From Paracoccaceae bacterium (GTDB taxonomy: Bacteria; Pseudomonadota; Alphaproteobacteria; Rhodobacterales; Rhodobacteraceae), in assembly GCA_026982275.1 (NCBI GenBank), contig JALSHK010000304.1, forward strand, positions 1-14,539: a DNA stretch of 14,539 nt. Direction: 5' to 3'. Positions 7,040 to 14,515 of the stretch are shown here, in pieces; positions within the stretch are counted from its first letter, which is position 1, and every line of letters begins with the position of its first letter. Under the pieces are notes generated by a model. The model did not search any database. It worked only from the letters and a program-made list of their open reading frames with translations, and was not told where the DNA came from. The position numbers and the translations under genes are program-made.

Positions 7040-7615
7040 TCAGTTGATCTCCCGCACCATTTTTGTGGCGGCGGAAAAGCCAAAAACATGGCGCAAAGGG
7101 CCAAGGTGGTCGGTGGTGGTAGCCTTGAAGCCAACCCGCTCATAAAGCGCGCGGGCGCGTGGGTTGCTGTCAATCACATCCAGCGTTACCTTGGCCAGCC
7201 CGCGGGCTTTGGCGGCATCAAAAACAGCATTGAGCAGCAAGGTGCCCACGCCTTTGCCCTGCGCGGAGGCATCGACACAAATACCGTCCATTTGCTATGT
7301 ATCTTCAGGTGCCTTGCGCTCCAGCATGGCCAGCAGCGGCAAGCGCCAGAGCGTGCCAATGCCGTAATGCCGCCAAAAGGCCCCGCCCTTGCTGAAACCA
7401 TCCGTGCCTGTTTTGAAAGCGGCAATGCCCATAAGCTGGACACCTTCAAGCGCCGAGATCACCGCATCGGGGTTTATACCGGCTTCAAAAAACCCGGTGC
7501 CGCGCGCCTTTGGTCCCATCAGCTTTTCAAGCTTTGGCCCAAACGCCTGCCAGTAAAGCCTTGCGGCATCAGGGTAGTGCTCGGGCCGCAGGCCTTGGCT
7601 GAGGGTGATAGCCAC
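7040..7615 (-). pseudogene. GNAT family N-acetyltransferase interrupted by an in-frame amber codon
   Basis: One reading frame of 191 sense codons plus a terminal stop encodes a GNAT acetyltransferase but carries TAG at 7297-7295. The first part (GTG at 7615, 106 residues) gives the N-terminal half of the fold, including WQAFGPKLEKLMGP and the GVQLMGIAAFKTG strand. The second part begins CAA-ATG right after the TAG (83 residues from the ATG at 7291) and holds the acetyl-CoA loop QGKGVGT and the NPRARALYERVGF motif. Both halves are in the same frame and neither half alone is a complete acetyltransferase. The GTG start abuts the leuB stop, so the two are probably cotranscribed. Explanations are a nonsense mutation (for example CAG to TAG), readthrough, reinitiation at the ATG three bases beyond the stop, or a base-call error. 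Substrate unknown. Confidence 0.8.
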
Positions 7616-8722
7616 TTACAGGCTCGCGTTCAGCGCGGCAATAATCGCATCGCCCATTTCAGAGGTGGAGGCGGGCTTGCCGGTGCCTTTTTGCATCAGA
7701 TCGGCGGTGCGGGTGCCGTCGGCCAGCACCTTTTCCACGGCCGCTTCCAGCCGGTCGGCCTCTGCGCCCTGATCAAAGGAATAGCGCAGCGCCATGGCAA
7801 AGCTGAGAATGCAGGCCGACGGATTGGCCAGCCCCTGCCCCGAAATATCGGGCGCAGAGCCATGCACCGGCTCATACATCGCCCTGGGCCGGCCATTTTC
7901 CATCGGCACCCCGAGGCTGGCCGAAGGCAGCATACCAAGGCTGCCCGTGAGCATCGCTGCGCAATCGGACAGAATATCGCCAAACAGATTGTCGGTCACG
8001 ATCACATCGAATTGCTTGGGGGTGCGCACCAGCTGCATGGCGCAATTATCGGCATACATGTGGCTAAGCTCGACATCGGGATAATCCTGCGCCCCGATTT
8101 TGGTCACCACCTCGCGCCACAGAATGCCGCTTTCCATCACATTGGCTTTTTCCACCGAGCAAAGCCGGTTATCGCGCTTGCGGGCCAGCTCGAAGGCGGC
8201 GCGCGCCACGCGGTCGATCTCGCTCTCGGTATAGCGCTGGGTGTTGATCCCCACCCGCTCGCCGTTTTCTTCAAAAATGCCGCGCGGCTCGCCAAAATAG
8301 CTGCCCGAGGTCAGCTCCCGCACGATCATGATATCAAGGCCGGATACCAGCTCTTTCTTCAGGCTGGAGAAACCGGCCAGCGCATCAAAGCATTGCGCCG
8401 GGCGCAGATTGGCAAACAGGTCCATCTCCTTGCGCAGGCGCAAAAGCCCGCGCTCGGGCTTGATGCTGAAATCCAGATCATCATAGGCCGGACCGCCAAC
8501 CGCACCAAGCAAAACCGCATCCACCTCTTGGGCTTTGGCCATGGTTTCGTCGGTCAAAGGGGTGCCGTGGGCATCATAGGCCGCGCCGCCCACGAGATCC
8601 TCGTAAAGGTCGAATTTCAGGCCGCGCGCGGTATCAAACCAGCCCATGATTTTTTTCACCTCGCCCATCACTTCGGGGCCGATGCCGTCACCGGCGAGGA
8701 TAAGAATGGAGGGGTTGCTCAT
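7616..8722 (-). CDS. leuB: 3-isopropylmalate dehydrogenase
   Basis: Oxidatively decarboxylates 3-isopropylmalate to 2-oxoisocaproate with NAD+, third dedicated step of leucine synthesis; cytoplasmic. The frame is open further upstream, but the ATG at 8722 is preferred: AAAGGAA precedes it and the product starts MSNPSILILAGDGIGPEV as in the family. The 368 residues include the GVGGPAYD-like loop (GAVGGPAYDDLD), the substrate arginines in the RPAQCF and IVRELTSGSYFG regions, the metal-binding DNLFGDILSD segment, and the NAD-binding block EPVHGSAPDISGQGLANP. The gene follows the LysR gene on the same strand with a 57-bp gap and is followed without a gap by the GNAT frame. It lies about 3.7 kb from leuD. 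Confidence 0.97.
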   Translation of the reverse strand: MSNPSILILAGDGIGPEVMGEVKKIMGWFDTARGLKFDLYEDLVGGAAYDAHGTPLTDETMAKAQEVDAVLLGAVGGPAYDDLDFSIKPERGLLRLRKEMDLFANLRPAQCFDALAGFSSLKKELVSGLDIMIVRELTSGSYFGEPRGIFEENGERVGINTQRYTESEIDRVARAAFELARKRDNRLCSVEKANVMESGILWREVVTKIGAQDYPDVELSHMYADNCAMQLVRTPKQFDVIVTDNLFGDILSDCAAMLTGSLGMLPSASLGVPMENGRPRAMYEPVHGSAPDISGQGLANPSACILSFAMALRYSFDQGAEADRLEAAVEKVLADGTRTADLMQKGTGKPASTSEMGDAIIAALNASL

Positions 8723-8756
8723 GGCGCGTTCCTTTATTGAAATTGGTCCCCTCTCG

Positions 8757-8785
8757 GGTATCGCCTTCAAGCGGTATCGTCAAGC
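8757..8785. repeat. Short imperfect tandem repeat between leuB and lysR
   Basis: GGTATCG occurs at 8757-8763 and 8773-8779, and TCAAGC at 8767-8772 and 8780-8785, giving two imperfect copies of a GGTATCG-(CCT)-TCAAGC unit. The second copy runs into the 3' end of the LysR gene. It may be a slippage product or a binding site upstream of leuB; nothing decides between these. Confidence 0.4.
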
Positions 8786-9676
8786 ATCGCAAAGCGGCTG
8801 GACAGCTTCGGCCAGCAGATCATATACCCGCCGGATACGCGGACTGCGGCGCAAGGCCTTGGCCGCCACCAGCCAGACCGGCAGCGCCTGCATCGGCAGG
8901 TCCGGCAATACCTGAACCATGCCTTTGGCTTCAAGCCCCAGCCGCATCTGGGTGGCGCCGATGCCACAGCCGGCCTTGGCCAGCTCCCAATAGGTGGCCT
9001 GATCATCGCAGCGCAGGGCAAAATCCTCGCGGCTACGGATCACCCCATGGCCGCGCATGGCATCGATAATGGCCGGGCTTCGGTCAAACCCGATAAAATC
9101 ATGCTGTGATATATCGCTAAAGCTCTCGGGGGTGCCGCGCAGCTCCAGATAGGTTTCATGGGCAAAAAGCGCGGTTTTAATCTCGCCCAGCTTGCGCGCG
9201 ATCACATCTTCCTGCGTGGGGCGATACATGCGGATGGCAATATCGGCCTCGCCAAATAGCAGGTTTTCCGAGGCATCGCTCGGGGCCAATTCCAGCTGGA
9301 TATCCGGCTCCGCGCGGCGGATAGCCGCCAAAATCGGCGGCAGGGTGTAATGGGAAAAAACCTTGGAGGCGGTGATGCGCACCGTGCCTTTCAGGCTTTG
9401 GGATTGCCCTGCGGCCAGCAAAGCCAGCGTCCGGGCGGCCTCCTGCATTTCCAGCGCCAGCGGGTATAGCGCCTCTCCGGCCTCGTTCAGCACCAGCCCG
9501 CGCGGCTGGCGGATAAACAGCGCGCATCCCAGCGCGGCCTCGGCCCTGGCAATCTGGCGGCCAAGGGTTGGCTGGCTTTGGCCAAGCTGGCGCGCCGCCG
9601 CCGAAAGCGAGCCGGATTGGGCAACGCATGTAAAGGCCTGCAATAGTGACCAATCAAGGGTTTGTAGCTTATCCAT
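8780..9676 (-). CDS. LysR family transcriptional regulator
   Basis: DNA-binding regulator of 298 residues, normal LysR length. The N-terminal winged helix-turn-helix is clear (residues about 6-65: WSLLQAFTCVAQSGSLSAAA, then QSQPTLGRQIARAEAALG and LFIRQPRGLVLNEAG). A linker helix and the effector-binding domain follow, starting near residue 95 (GTVRITASKVFSHYTLPPIL) and ending in a typical RIRRVYDLLAEAV helix. The AIRMYRPTQEDVIARKLGE segment is common in LysR regulators paired with oxidoreductases. It is transcribed divergently from an SDR gene over an 86-bp gap, the classical layout for a LysR protein and its target, so the SDR gene is the likeliest target and autoregulation is likely. Whether it also affects leuB just downstream is open. 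The effector is unknown. Confidence 0.93.
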   Translation of the reverse strand: MDKLQTLDWSLLQAFTCVAQSGSLSAAARQLGQSQPTLGRQIARAEAALGCALFIRQPRGLVLNEAGEALYPLALEMQEAARTLALLAAGQSQSLKGTVRITASKVFSHYTLPPILAAIRRAEPDIQLELAPSDASENLLFGEADIAIRMYRPTQEDVIARKLGEIKTALFAHETYLELRGTPESFSDISQHDFIGFDRSPAIIDAMRGHGVIRSREDFALRCDDQATYWELAKAGCGIGATQMRLGLEAKGMVQVLPDLPMQALPVWLVAAKALRRSPRIRRVYDLLAEAVQPLCDA

Positions 9677-9688
9677 TCAACAATGAAT
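9675..9688. promoter_or_regulatory. Inverted repeat ATTCA-N4-TGAAT over the lysR start codon
   Basis: ATTCA at 9675-9679 and TGAAT at 9684-9688 are exact inverted copies with a 4-bp spacer; the left arm includes bases of the lysR start codon (9674-9676). Such a position would suit an autorepression site. The spacing gives T-N10-A rather than the usual LysR T-N11-A, so the match to the LysR consensus is not exact. Confidence 0.35.
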
Positions 9689-9713
9689 AGCATATCTACG
9701 AAAAACCGCAATT

Positions 9714-9741
9714 TATATTCAGTGGCAGATGGGTAAATATA
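9714..9741. promoter_or_regulatory. Imperfect 28-bp inverted repeat in the lysR-SDR intergenic region
   Basis: TATATTCA (9714-9721) and TAAATATA (9734-9741) match as inverted arms at 7 of 8 positions with a 12-bp spacer. It lies 22 bp before the SDR start codon and overlaps where the SDR promoter -10 should be. The AT-rich arms stand out in a GC-rich neighbourhood. It is a candidate operator for the LysR protein or part of the divergent promoters. Confidence 0.35.
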
Positions 9742-9762
9742 GGACAGCAAAAGGAGAATATT

Positions 9763-10611
9763 ATGCAAAAGGTTTTGATTCTGGGCGCATCGGGCAGCTT
9801 TGGCCGCAATTGCGACGAGGCGTTTTCGGCGGCGGGCTGGGAGGTGCGGCGCTATAAACGCGGGCAGGAGGATATGGTAGCGGCAGCCAAAGGGGCGGAT
9901 GTGATCGTTAACGGGCTTAACCCGAAAGACTATAAGGGCTGGACCCTGGAGCTGCCCAAGATCGCGCGGCAGGTATCGGCGGCGGCCACGGCCAGCGGCG
10001 CGACCATCCTTCAGCCCGCCAATGTCTATAATTATGGCGCACAACCCGGGGTGTGGGATGCGGATACCCCCCATGGGGCCACCACCAGAAAAGGCAAGGC
10101 GCGGATCGAAATGGAGCGGATATTGCGGCAATCCGGCGCGCAAGTGATCCTGTTGCGGGCGGGCGATTTCATTGACAGCCGACCCAGCGGCAATTTTATC
10201 GATTTTCTCACCAGCAAGCTCTCCAAAGGCCAGCTGATCTATCCCGGACGGGCGGATGCGCCGCATGCATGGGCCTATCTGCCCGATATGGCGCAAGCGG
10301 CGGTCGGGCTGGCCGAGGCGCGAGGCCGGTTGGCCCGCTATGAGGATGTGCCATTTGCCGGACATACGATAACCGGCGAAGCCCTGCGCAGCGCCCTGGC
10401 CAAGGCGGCGGGCAAACCGCTCACCCTCAGGCCCTTTCCATGGCTGATGATGAAAATGCTGTCGCCATTCTGGGGCCTGGCAAAGGAAATGCAGGAAATG
10501 CGGTATTTATGGGACCTGCCCCACAGCCTGAATGGCGAAAAGCTGCAAGAAATATTACCGGATTTTCAACGCACCGCGCTGGAGGAGGTTATGAAAAAGC
10601 TGGCGGGATAA
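9763..10611 (+). CDS. NAD(P)-binding SDR-type oxidoreductase / epimerase-like protein
   Basis: Extended or atypical short-chain dehydrogenase fold of 282 residues; reaction and substrate unknown. The dinucleotide loop is near the N-terminus (ILGASGSFG, residues 6-14), with basic residues RRYKRG after the second strand that would fit NADP(H) better than NAD(H). The GADVIVNGLNP segment is the fourth strand, and ILQPANVYNYG holds the Y that usually starts the YxxxK region, although the K is not in the standard place. The C-terminal part (from HAWAYLPDMAQAAVGLAE) is typical of epimerase-like proteins with variable substrate lids. AAAGGAG precedes the ATG with good spacing. It is divergent from the LysR gene and probably its target. 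Its stop lies 4 bp from the convergent EEP gene's stop. Confidence 0.88.
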   Translation: MQKVLILGASGSFGRNCDEAFSAAGWEVRRYKRGQEDMVAAAKGADVIVNGLNPKDYKGWTLELPKIARQVSAAATASGATILQPANVYNYGAQPGVWDADTPHGATTRKGKARIEMERILRQSGAQVILLRAGDFIDSRPSGNFIDFLTSKLSKGQLIYPGRADAPHAWAYLPDMAQAAVGLAEARGRLARYEDVPFAGHTITGEALRSALAKAAGKPLTLRPFPWLMMKMLSPFWGLAKEMQEMRYLWDLPHSLNGEKLQEILPDFQRTALEEVMKKLAG

Positions 10612-10615
10612 GGAT

Positions 10616-11623
10616 TCAGGGCAGGGCTATATCGGCCCAGATAAGCCGGTGGCGGGTTTTTGCCCTATCCAGCAGGGCTTCGTTTTCGGGCCAGTAAACC
10701 CCGCTTTCCAGCACCTTCAGCCGCGCATCGGGCAGGACATAATCCACCTGCATCCTGCCGGCTCTTTCCCAATCCACGGTATCATAAGCGGGCATGGGTT
10801 GCAGGCGCGGATGGGCCAGCAGCGCGCGCAATCCGGGCTTTCGGCTCTCGCCGCGTGCCGGATCGGCATTCAGGTCAGCCAGCAGGATAACAGGGGTATC
10901 GGCCAGCGGCGCAACAAGGCCGGCATCGTCGCGCATGGCTTCGCCGCCCAGATAGCGCTCCAGAAAGGAAATTTCAGCGGCATTTCGCAAGCCGTTGGCA
11001 TCCTCCTCCCCGTCAAATACCGGCGGTGTGGGATGGGCGGCGAGAATGGAGAGCGCCCCGTTTGGCAGGGTGATTTCCACATCCCACAAGCTATGGGCGG
11101 CGAGGCGCAGCGCGGGCCAGTGCGCGAAAAACAGCTCGCCATTGGCCTTCAGCGGCGGTGGGCCGAAATCCTGCCATTTTAGCTGGTCAAAGCGGCGGCT
11201 GTTGGTGACGGGATAGCGCGAGAGCAGCGCCATACCCTCGGAGCCCTCAAAGCGGCCAAACCCCCAATTGTCATTCCAGTCCCGCAGGCGGCCATTGCCG
11301 TTGATATCCAGCCCTGAATCCCGCCCGCCATTGCCCAGCGGCGCATAGATATAGCGGTATTCCAGTCCGGTCAGCGCCGCAAACCGTTCAATCGCGACAT
11401 TTTCGAAATCATTGTCAAAGCCGGTGAGCAGCAGGATATCGGGGTTTACCGTAGATATAATCCTGGCGATGGCAAGAATATCGGGCTTCTCCTGAAGGAT
11501 ATCCTTGAGCAACAGCCCCGGCCCGTCGCGGCCAAGCCCGACATTATAGCTGGCAACCCGCAGGGTGTTTTGCGCGCTGGCCAGCGAGGCCCAGAGCAGA
11601 AAAGCCATGCATAGCCGGATCAT
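10616..11623 (-). CDS. Secreted endonuclease/exonuclease/phosphatase family protein with altered active site
   Basis: EEP-fold protein of 335 residues with a cleavable signal peptide (MIRLCMAFLLWASLASAQ; likely cut after A17), so exported. The fold is clear: SYNVG with N27 at the start, the LLADLNADP motif carrying the D-x-N pair, a DYVLPD strand and RHRLIWADI near the end. Two catalytic positions look unusual. The Glu that follows Gln in standard members (LQE) is Gly68 here (ILLLTGFDND, 63-72), and the Asp of the terminal SDH motif is replaced (TRHR). This variant is probably a family trait, but activity is doubtful or differs. Its ATG overlaps the upstream membrane gene's stop as ATGA, so the two are translated as a pair. 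It differs in character from the cytoplasmic EEP protein at 5616-6296. Confidence 0.85.
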   Translation of the reverse strand: MIRLCMAFLLWASLASAQNTLRVASYNVGLGRDGPGLLLKDILQEKPDILAIARIISTVNPDILLLTGFDNDFENVAIERFAALTGLEYRYIYAPLGNGGRDSGLDINGNGRLRDWNDNWGFGRFEGSEGMALLSRYPVTNSRRFDQLKWQDFGPPPLKANGELFFAHWPALRLAAHSLWDVEITLPNGALSILAAHPTPPVFDGEEDANGLRNAAEISFLERYLGGEAMRDDAGLVAPLADTPVILLADLNADPARGESRKPGLRALLAHPRLQPMPAYDTVDWERAGRMQVDYVLPDARLKVLESGVYWPENEALLDRAKTRHRLIWADIALP

Positions 11624-12414
11624 TTAGGGGTGATGGCCTTGGCCAGAATGCGGGATATCTTGATCACGCTGACACCGCGGATAAACAGCATTGCCGGCAA
11701 AAATGCCCAGACCGTAGTGATCCAGACCAGCGAATGAAGATTGCCAAACATATCCGGTCCTAATCGGTTCTGCAACACCGGAAAGGCAAAAGGGACGGCA
11801 TAGAACATGCCAAAACCAAGCAGAATATTGAGCCAGCCATCGCGACGCAGCCGCCTCCCGGTAAGCGCCACTTCGGCGGGGGCAAATGTTGGCAAATTTA
11901 CCCACAGGTTGAATTCAGAGCGGCCAAAAGGCCATTTGAATATCCATAGCAGCAGGCTCATCGAAAGCATCAGCCCCACCCCGATGGCAAAGGCCGAAGA
12001 AAACATCAAAGCCAGCAAACGCTCACCGGAGGCGGTTTCGAACGAGGCAATTTTTGCCAGTGCAAATTCCACTGGCGAATTTGGCGTTATTGTATAGGCC
12101 ATCGATCTTTCTGCCAGCTCCAGCAAACCGTTTCCGCCATCAACGAAGGCCCGGCCCACAAGGCTAAGACCGATCGCCAGGGCCGCCAGAATACCGACCC
12201 GGAAGCGGTTATAAGGCGGCGCAAAGCGAAAATCGACAAATCCCGGGGATTTGGAACCGTATTCAAACAGCACAAAGGCGGCAATGATCGCGGCAATGAT
12301 CAGCGACAGCTCGCGATCCACATTCGGGATATCCGGCAAAATATAGGCCGGAGAAACGATGACAATGCCCAGAATGACTGCGCGGATGATCGCTCCGATC
12401 GCTTGTGTAATCAC
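11620..12414 (-). CDS. Unknown six-helix membrane protein
   Basis: I do not recognise the family. The 264-residue product (GTG start at 12414, preceded by GAAGGGG) has about six hydrophobic segments: 5-27, 35-52, 72-91, 130-157, 190-213 and 225-246. A soluble loop of about 40 residues (92-130) lies between helices three and four, and another near 158-190 (PFGRSEFNLWVNLPTFAP, then ALTGRRLRRDG), which is basic and so probably cytoplasmic. No enzyme motif is visible. It follows leuD by 34 bp and overlaps the secreted EEP gene by four bases, so it is likely part of the leuCD transcript and functionally linked to the EEP protein. Inference only. Confidence 0.75.
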   Translation of the reverse strand: MITQAIGAIIRAVILGIVIVSPAYILPDIPNVDRELSLIIAAIIAAFVLFEYGSKSPGFVDFRFAPPYNRFRVGILAALAIGLSLVGRAFVDGGNGLLELAERSMAYTITPNSPVEFALAKIASFETASGERLLALMFSSAFAIGVGLMLSMSLLLWIFKWPFGRSEFNLWVNLPTFAPAEVALTGRRLRRDGWLNILLGFGMFYAVPFAFPVLQNRLGPDMFGNLHSLVWITTVWAFLPAMLFIRGVSVIKISRILAKAITPK

Positions 12415-12448
12415 AATCTATCCCCTTCAAAGCCGCTTGCTTGCGGCC

Positions 12449-13054
12449 CTATATCCACGGCTGCGATGTGGCATTCCGGCTTTCAAAAGCAGCAATCTCG
12501 TCGGATTTCTGCATCGTCAAGCCGATATCGTCCAGCCCGTTAAGCAGGCAGTGCTTTTTGAAAGCATCCACCTCGAAGCCGATCTCGCCACCATCCGGGC
12601 CGGTTATTGTCTGGCTTTCCAGATCAATACTCAAAACCGCATTTGCCCCGCGACCGGCATCATCCATCAACTTATCCACATCTTCTTGCGGTAAAATAAT
12701 GGGCAAAATCCCGTTTTTGAAGCAATTACTATAAAAAATATCTGCAAAACTGGTCGATATTACAACACGAATGCCAAAATCAAGCAAGGCCCAAGGCGCA
12801 TGCTCGCGCGAGGAGCCACAGCCGAAATTATCCCCCGCCACAATCACCTGCGCCTCGCGATAAGCCGGCTTGTTGAGCACAAAATCGGCAATCTCCTTGC
12901 CCTCGTCATCATAGCGCATTTCGTCAAACAGGTTTTTGCCAAGGCCCGAACGCTTGATGGTTTTCAAAAACAGCTTCGGAATGATCATATCGGTGTCGAT
13001 ATTGATCAGAGGCATCGGGGCGGCAACGCCGGTGATTTTAGTGAATTTTTCCAT
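12449..13054 (-). CDS. leuD: 3-isopropylmalate dehydratase small subunit
   Basis: Small subunit of isopropylmalate isomerase, pairing with LeuC to convert 2-isopropylmalate to 3-isopropylmalate; cytoplasmic. The 201-residue length is normal. The conserved substrate-loop block DNFGCGSSREHAPWALLDFG is intact (residues about 75-94), with the N-terminal IDTDMIIPKLFLK and the later SNCFKNGILPI segments also as expected. AAGGAG in front of the ATG overlaps the leuC stop, with 11 bp between the genes, indicating one transcript and coupled translation. Leucine-dependent control of the operon is common in other bacteria, but no attenuator or leader peptide is visible here. Confidence 0.97.
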   Translation of the reverse strand: MEKFTKITGVAAPMPLINIDTDMIIPKLFLKTIKRSGLGKNLFDEMRYDDEGKEIADFVLNKPAYREAQVIVAGDNFGCGSSREHAPWALLDFGIRVVISTSFADIFYSNCFKNGILPIILPQEDVDKLMDDAGRGANAVLSIDLESQTITGPDGGEIGFEVDAFKKHCLLNGLDDIGLTMQKSDEIAAFESRNATSQPWI

Positions 13055-13065
13055 GGTGATGCTCC

Positions 13066-14466
13066 TTAAAGATCACGAATATCGGTCAGATGGCCCGTAA
13101 GGGCAGCGGCGGCGGCCATGGCGGGGCTGACAAGATGGGTGCGGCCGCCGCGGCCTTGGCGGCCCTCGAAATTGCGATTGCTGGTCGCAGCGCAGCGCTC
13201 GCCGGGCTGGAGCTGATCGGGGTTCATCGCGAGGCACATCGAACAGCCCGCCAACCGCCATTCAAAGCCGGCGTCGATCAGGATCTGGGCTATGCCCTCC
13301 TCCTCGGCCTGGGCGCGCACAAGGCCGGAGCCGGGCACCACCATCGCCCGCATACCTTCTTTGATCTTTCTGCCCTTCACCACCCGGGCCACTTCGCGGA
13401 GATCCTCGATCCGGCCATTGGTGCAGGAGCCGATGAAAACCGTGTCGATCTTGATGTCCGTCAGCTTCATGCCGGGGGTTAGGCCCATGTATTCCAGCGA
13501 ACGCTTTACAGCCTCGACCTTGCCTTCGGTGAAATCTTCAGGTGCGGGCACAGTGGCGGTAATCGGCAGCACGTCTTCGGGGCTGGTACCCCATGTGACG
13601 CTTGGCTGGATATCTTCGGCTTTGATCACCAGCACCTTGTCAAAAACCGCATCCGCGTCGGTAAACAGGGTTTTCCAGTAGCTCAGCGCAGCTTCCCATT
13701 GCGCAGCTTTGGGCGCATGGGGGCGGCCCATGACGTAATCAAAGGTTTTCTGGTCAGGCGCAATCAGCCCCGCCCGCGCACCGCCTTCAATCGCCATATT
13801 GCACACCGTCATCCGGCCTTCCATCGAGAGCGCCTCGATCGCCTCGCCGCAATATTCGATCACGTAGCCGGTGCCGCCCGCCGTGCCGGTCTCGCCGATC
13901 ACATGCATGGTGATGTCCTTGGCGGTCACGCCCGGCTGCAGCTTGCCGGCAATCTCGACTTTCATGTTTTTGCTTTTCGCCTGAATAAGCGTTTGCGTCG
14001 CCAGCACATGCTCCACCTCGGAGGTGCCGATCCCATGCGCCAGCGCGCCAAAAGCGCCGTGGGTGGCGGTGTGGCTGTCACCGCACACCACCGTCATGCC
14101 CGGCAATGTCCAGCCCTGCTCGGGGCCGACGATATGCACAATGCCTTGCCGCACATCGTTTACCGGATAATAATGCACGCCAAAATCAAGGGCGTTTTTC
14201 TCCAGCGCATCGAGCTGGATGCGGCTTTCCTCGTTTTCCACGCCCTTCAGGCGATCCAGCGTGGTGGGCACGTTATGATCCGGCACCGCGATGGTTTTAT
14301 CGGGGGCATGCACCTTGCGGCCTGCATTGCGCAGCCCTTCAAAGGCCTGCGGGGAGGTGACCTCATGCACAAGGTGGCGGTCAATATAAAGCAGCGATGT
14401 GCCATCGTCGGAGCTGGATACCAGATGGGCATCCCAGATTTTGTCATAAAGGGTCTTGGCGGTCAT
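13066..14466 (-). CDS. leuC: 3-isopropylmalate dehydratase large subunit
   Basis: Large [4Fe-4S] subunit of isopropylmalate isomerase, an aconitase-family enzyme acting with LeuD. The frame is open to 14496, but the ATG at 14466 is chosen because homologues start MxxKTLYDKIWDAH; it gives 466 residues, the usual length. The cluster cysteines are C348 (GSCTNGRIEDLR), C408 and C411 (CSMCLAMNPD), matching the spacing of the E. coli protein. The substrate and serine motifs (GDSHTATHGAFGALAHGIGTSEVEHVLATQ) are intact. Ribosome site before 14466 is weak (GCGAG then C-rich). leuC is the first gene of the leuC-leuD block; no leuA is seen in the window. Confidence 0.97.
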   Translation of the reverse strand: MTAKTLYDKIWDAHLVSSSDDGTSLLYIDRHLVHEVTSPQAFEGLRNAGRKVHAPDKTIAVPDHNVPTTLDRLKGVENEESRIQLDALEKNALDFGVHYYPVNDVRQGIVHIVGPEQGWTLPGMTVVCGDSHTATHGAFGALAHGIGTSEVEHVLATQTLIQAKSKNMKVEIAGKLQPGVTAKDITMHVIGETGTAGGTGYVIEYCGEAIEALSMEGRMTVCNMAIEGGARAGLIAPDQKTFDYVMGRPHAPKAAQWEAALSYWKTLFTDADAVFDKVLVIKAEDIQPSVTWGTSPEDVLPITATVPAPEDFTEGKVEAVKRSLEYMGLTPGMKLTDIKIDTVFIGSCTNGRIEDLREVARVVKGRKIKEGMRAMVVPGSGLVRAQAEEEGIAQILIDAGFEWRLAGCSMCLAMNPDQLQPGERCAATSNRNFEGRQGRGGRTHLVSPAMAAAAALTGHLTDIRDL

Positions 14467-14490
14467 GGGGGGCTCGCAAATTTGGAGGGA

Positions 14491-14515
14491 AAGCATAAGG
14501 ATGAAAGGGATGCTT
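14491..14515. promoter_or_regulatory. Inverted repeat upstream of leuC
   Basis: AAGCAT (14491-14496) and ATGCTT (14510-14515) are exact inverted arms with a 13-bp spacer, next to the palindrome GCTTAAGC (14512-14519). They lie 25-53 bp before the leuC start, in the 73-bp upstream region that reaches the window edge. No clear -35/-10 pair is visible there and no leucine-rich leader peptide. Low-confidence operator candidate. Confidence 0.25.

Noticed and set aside
7088..8740. Long open frame (about 550 codons) on the + strand opposite the GNAT frame and leuB
   Set aside because: It is antisense to well-supported genes, is rich in His, Ala, Gly and Arg as GC-rich antisense frames are, and has no recognisable domain.
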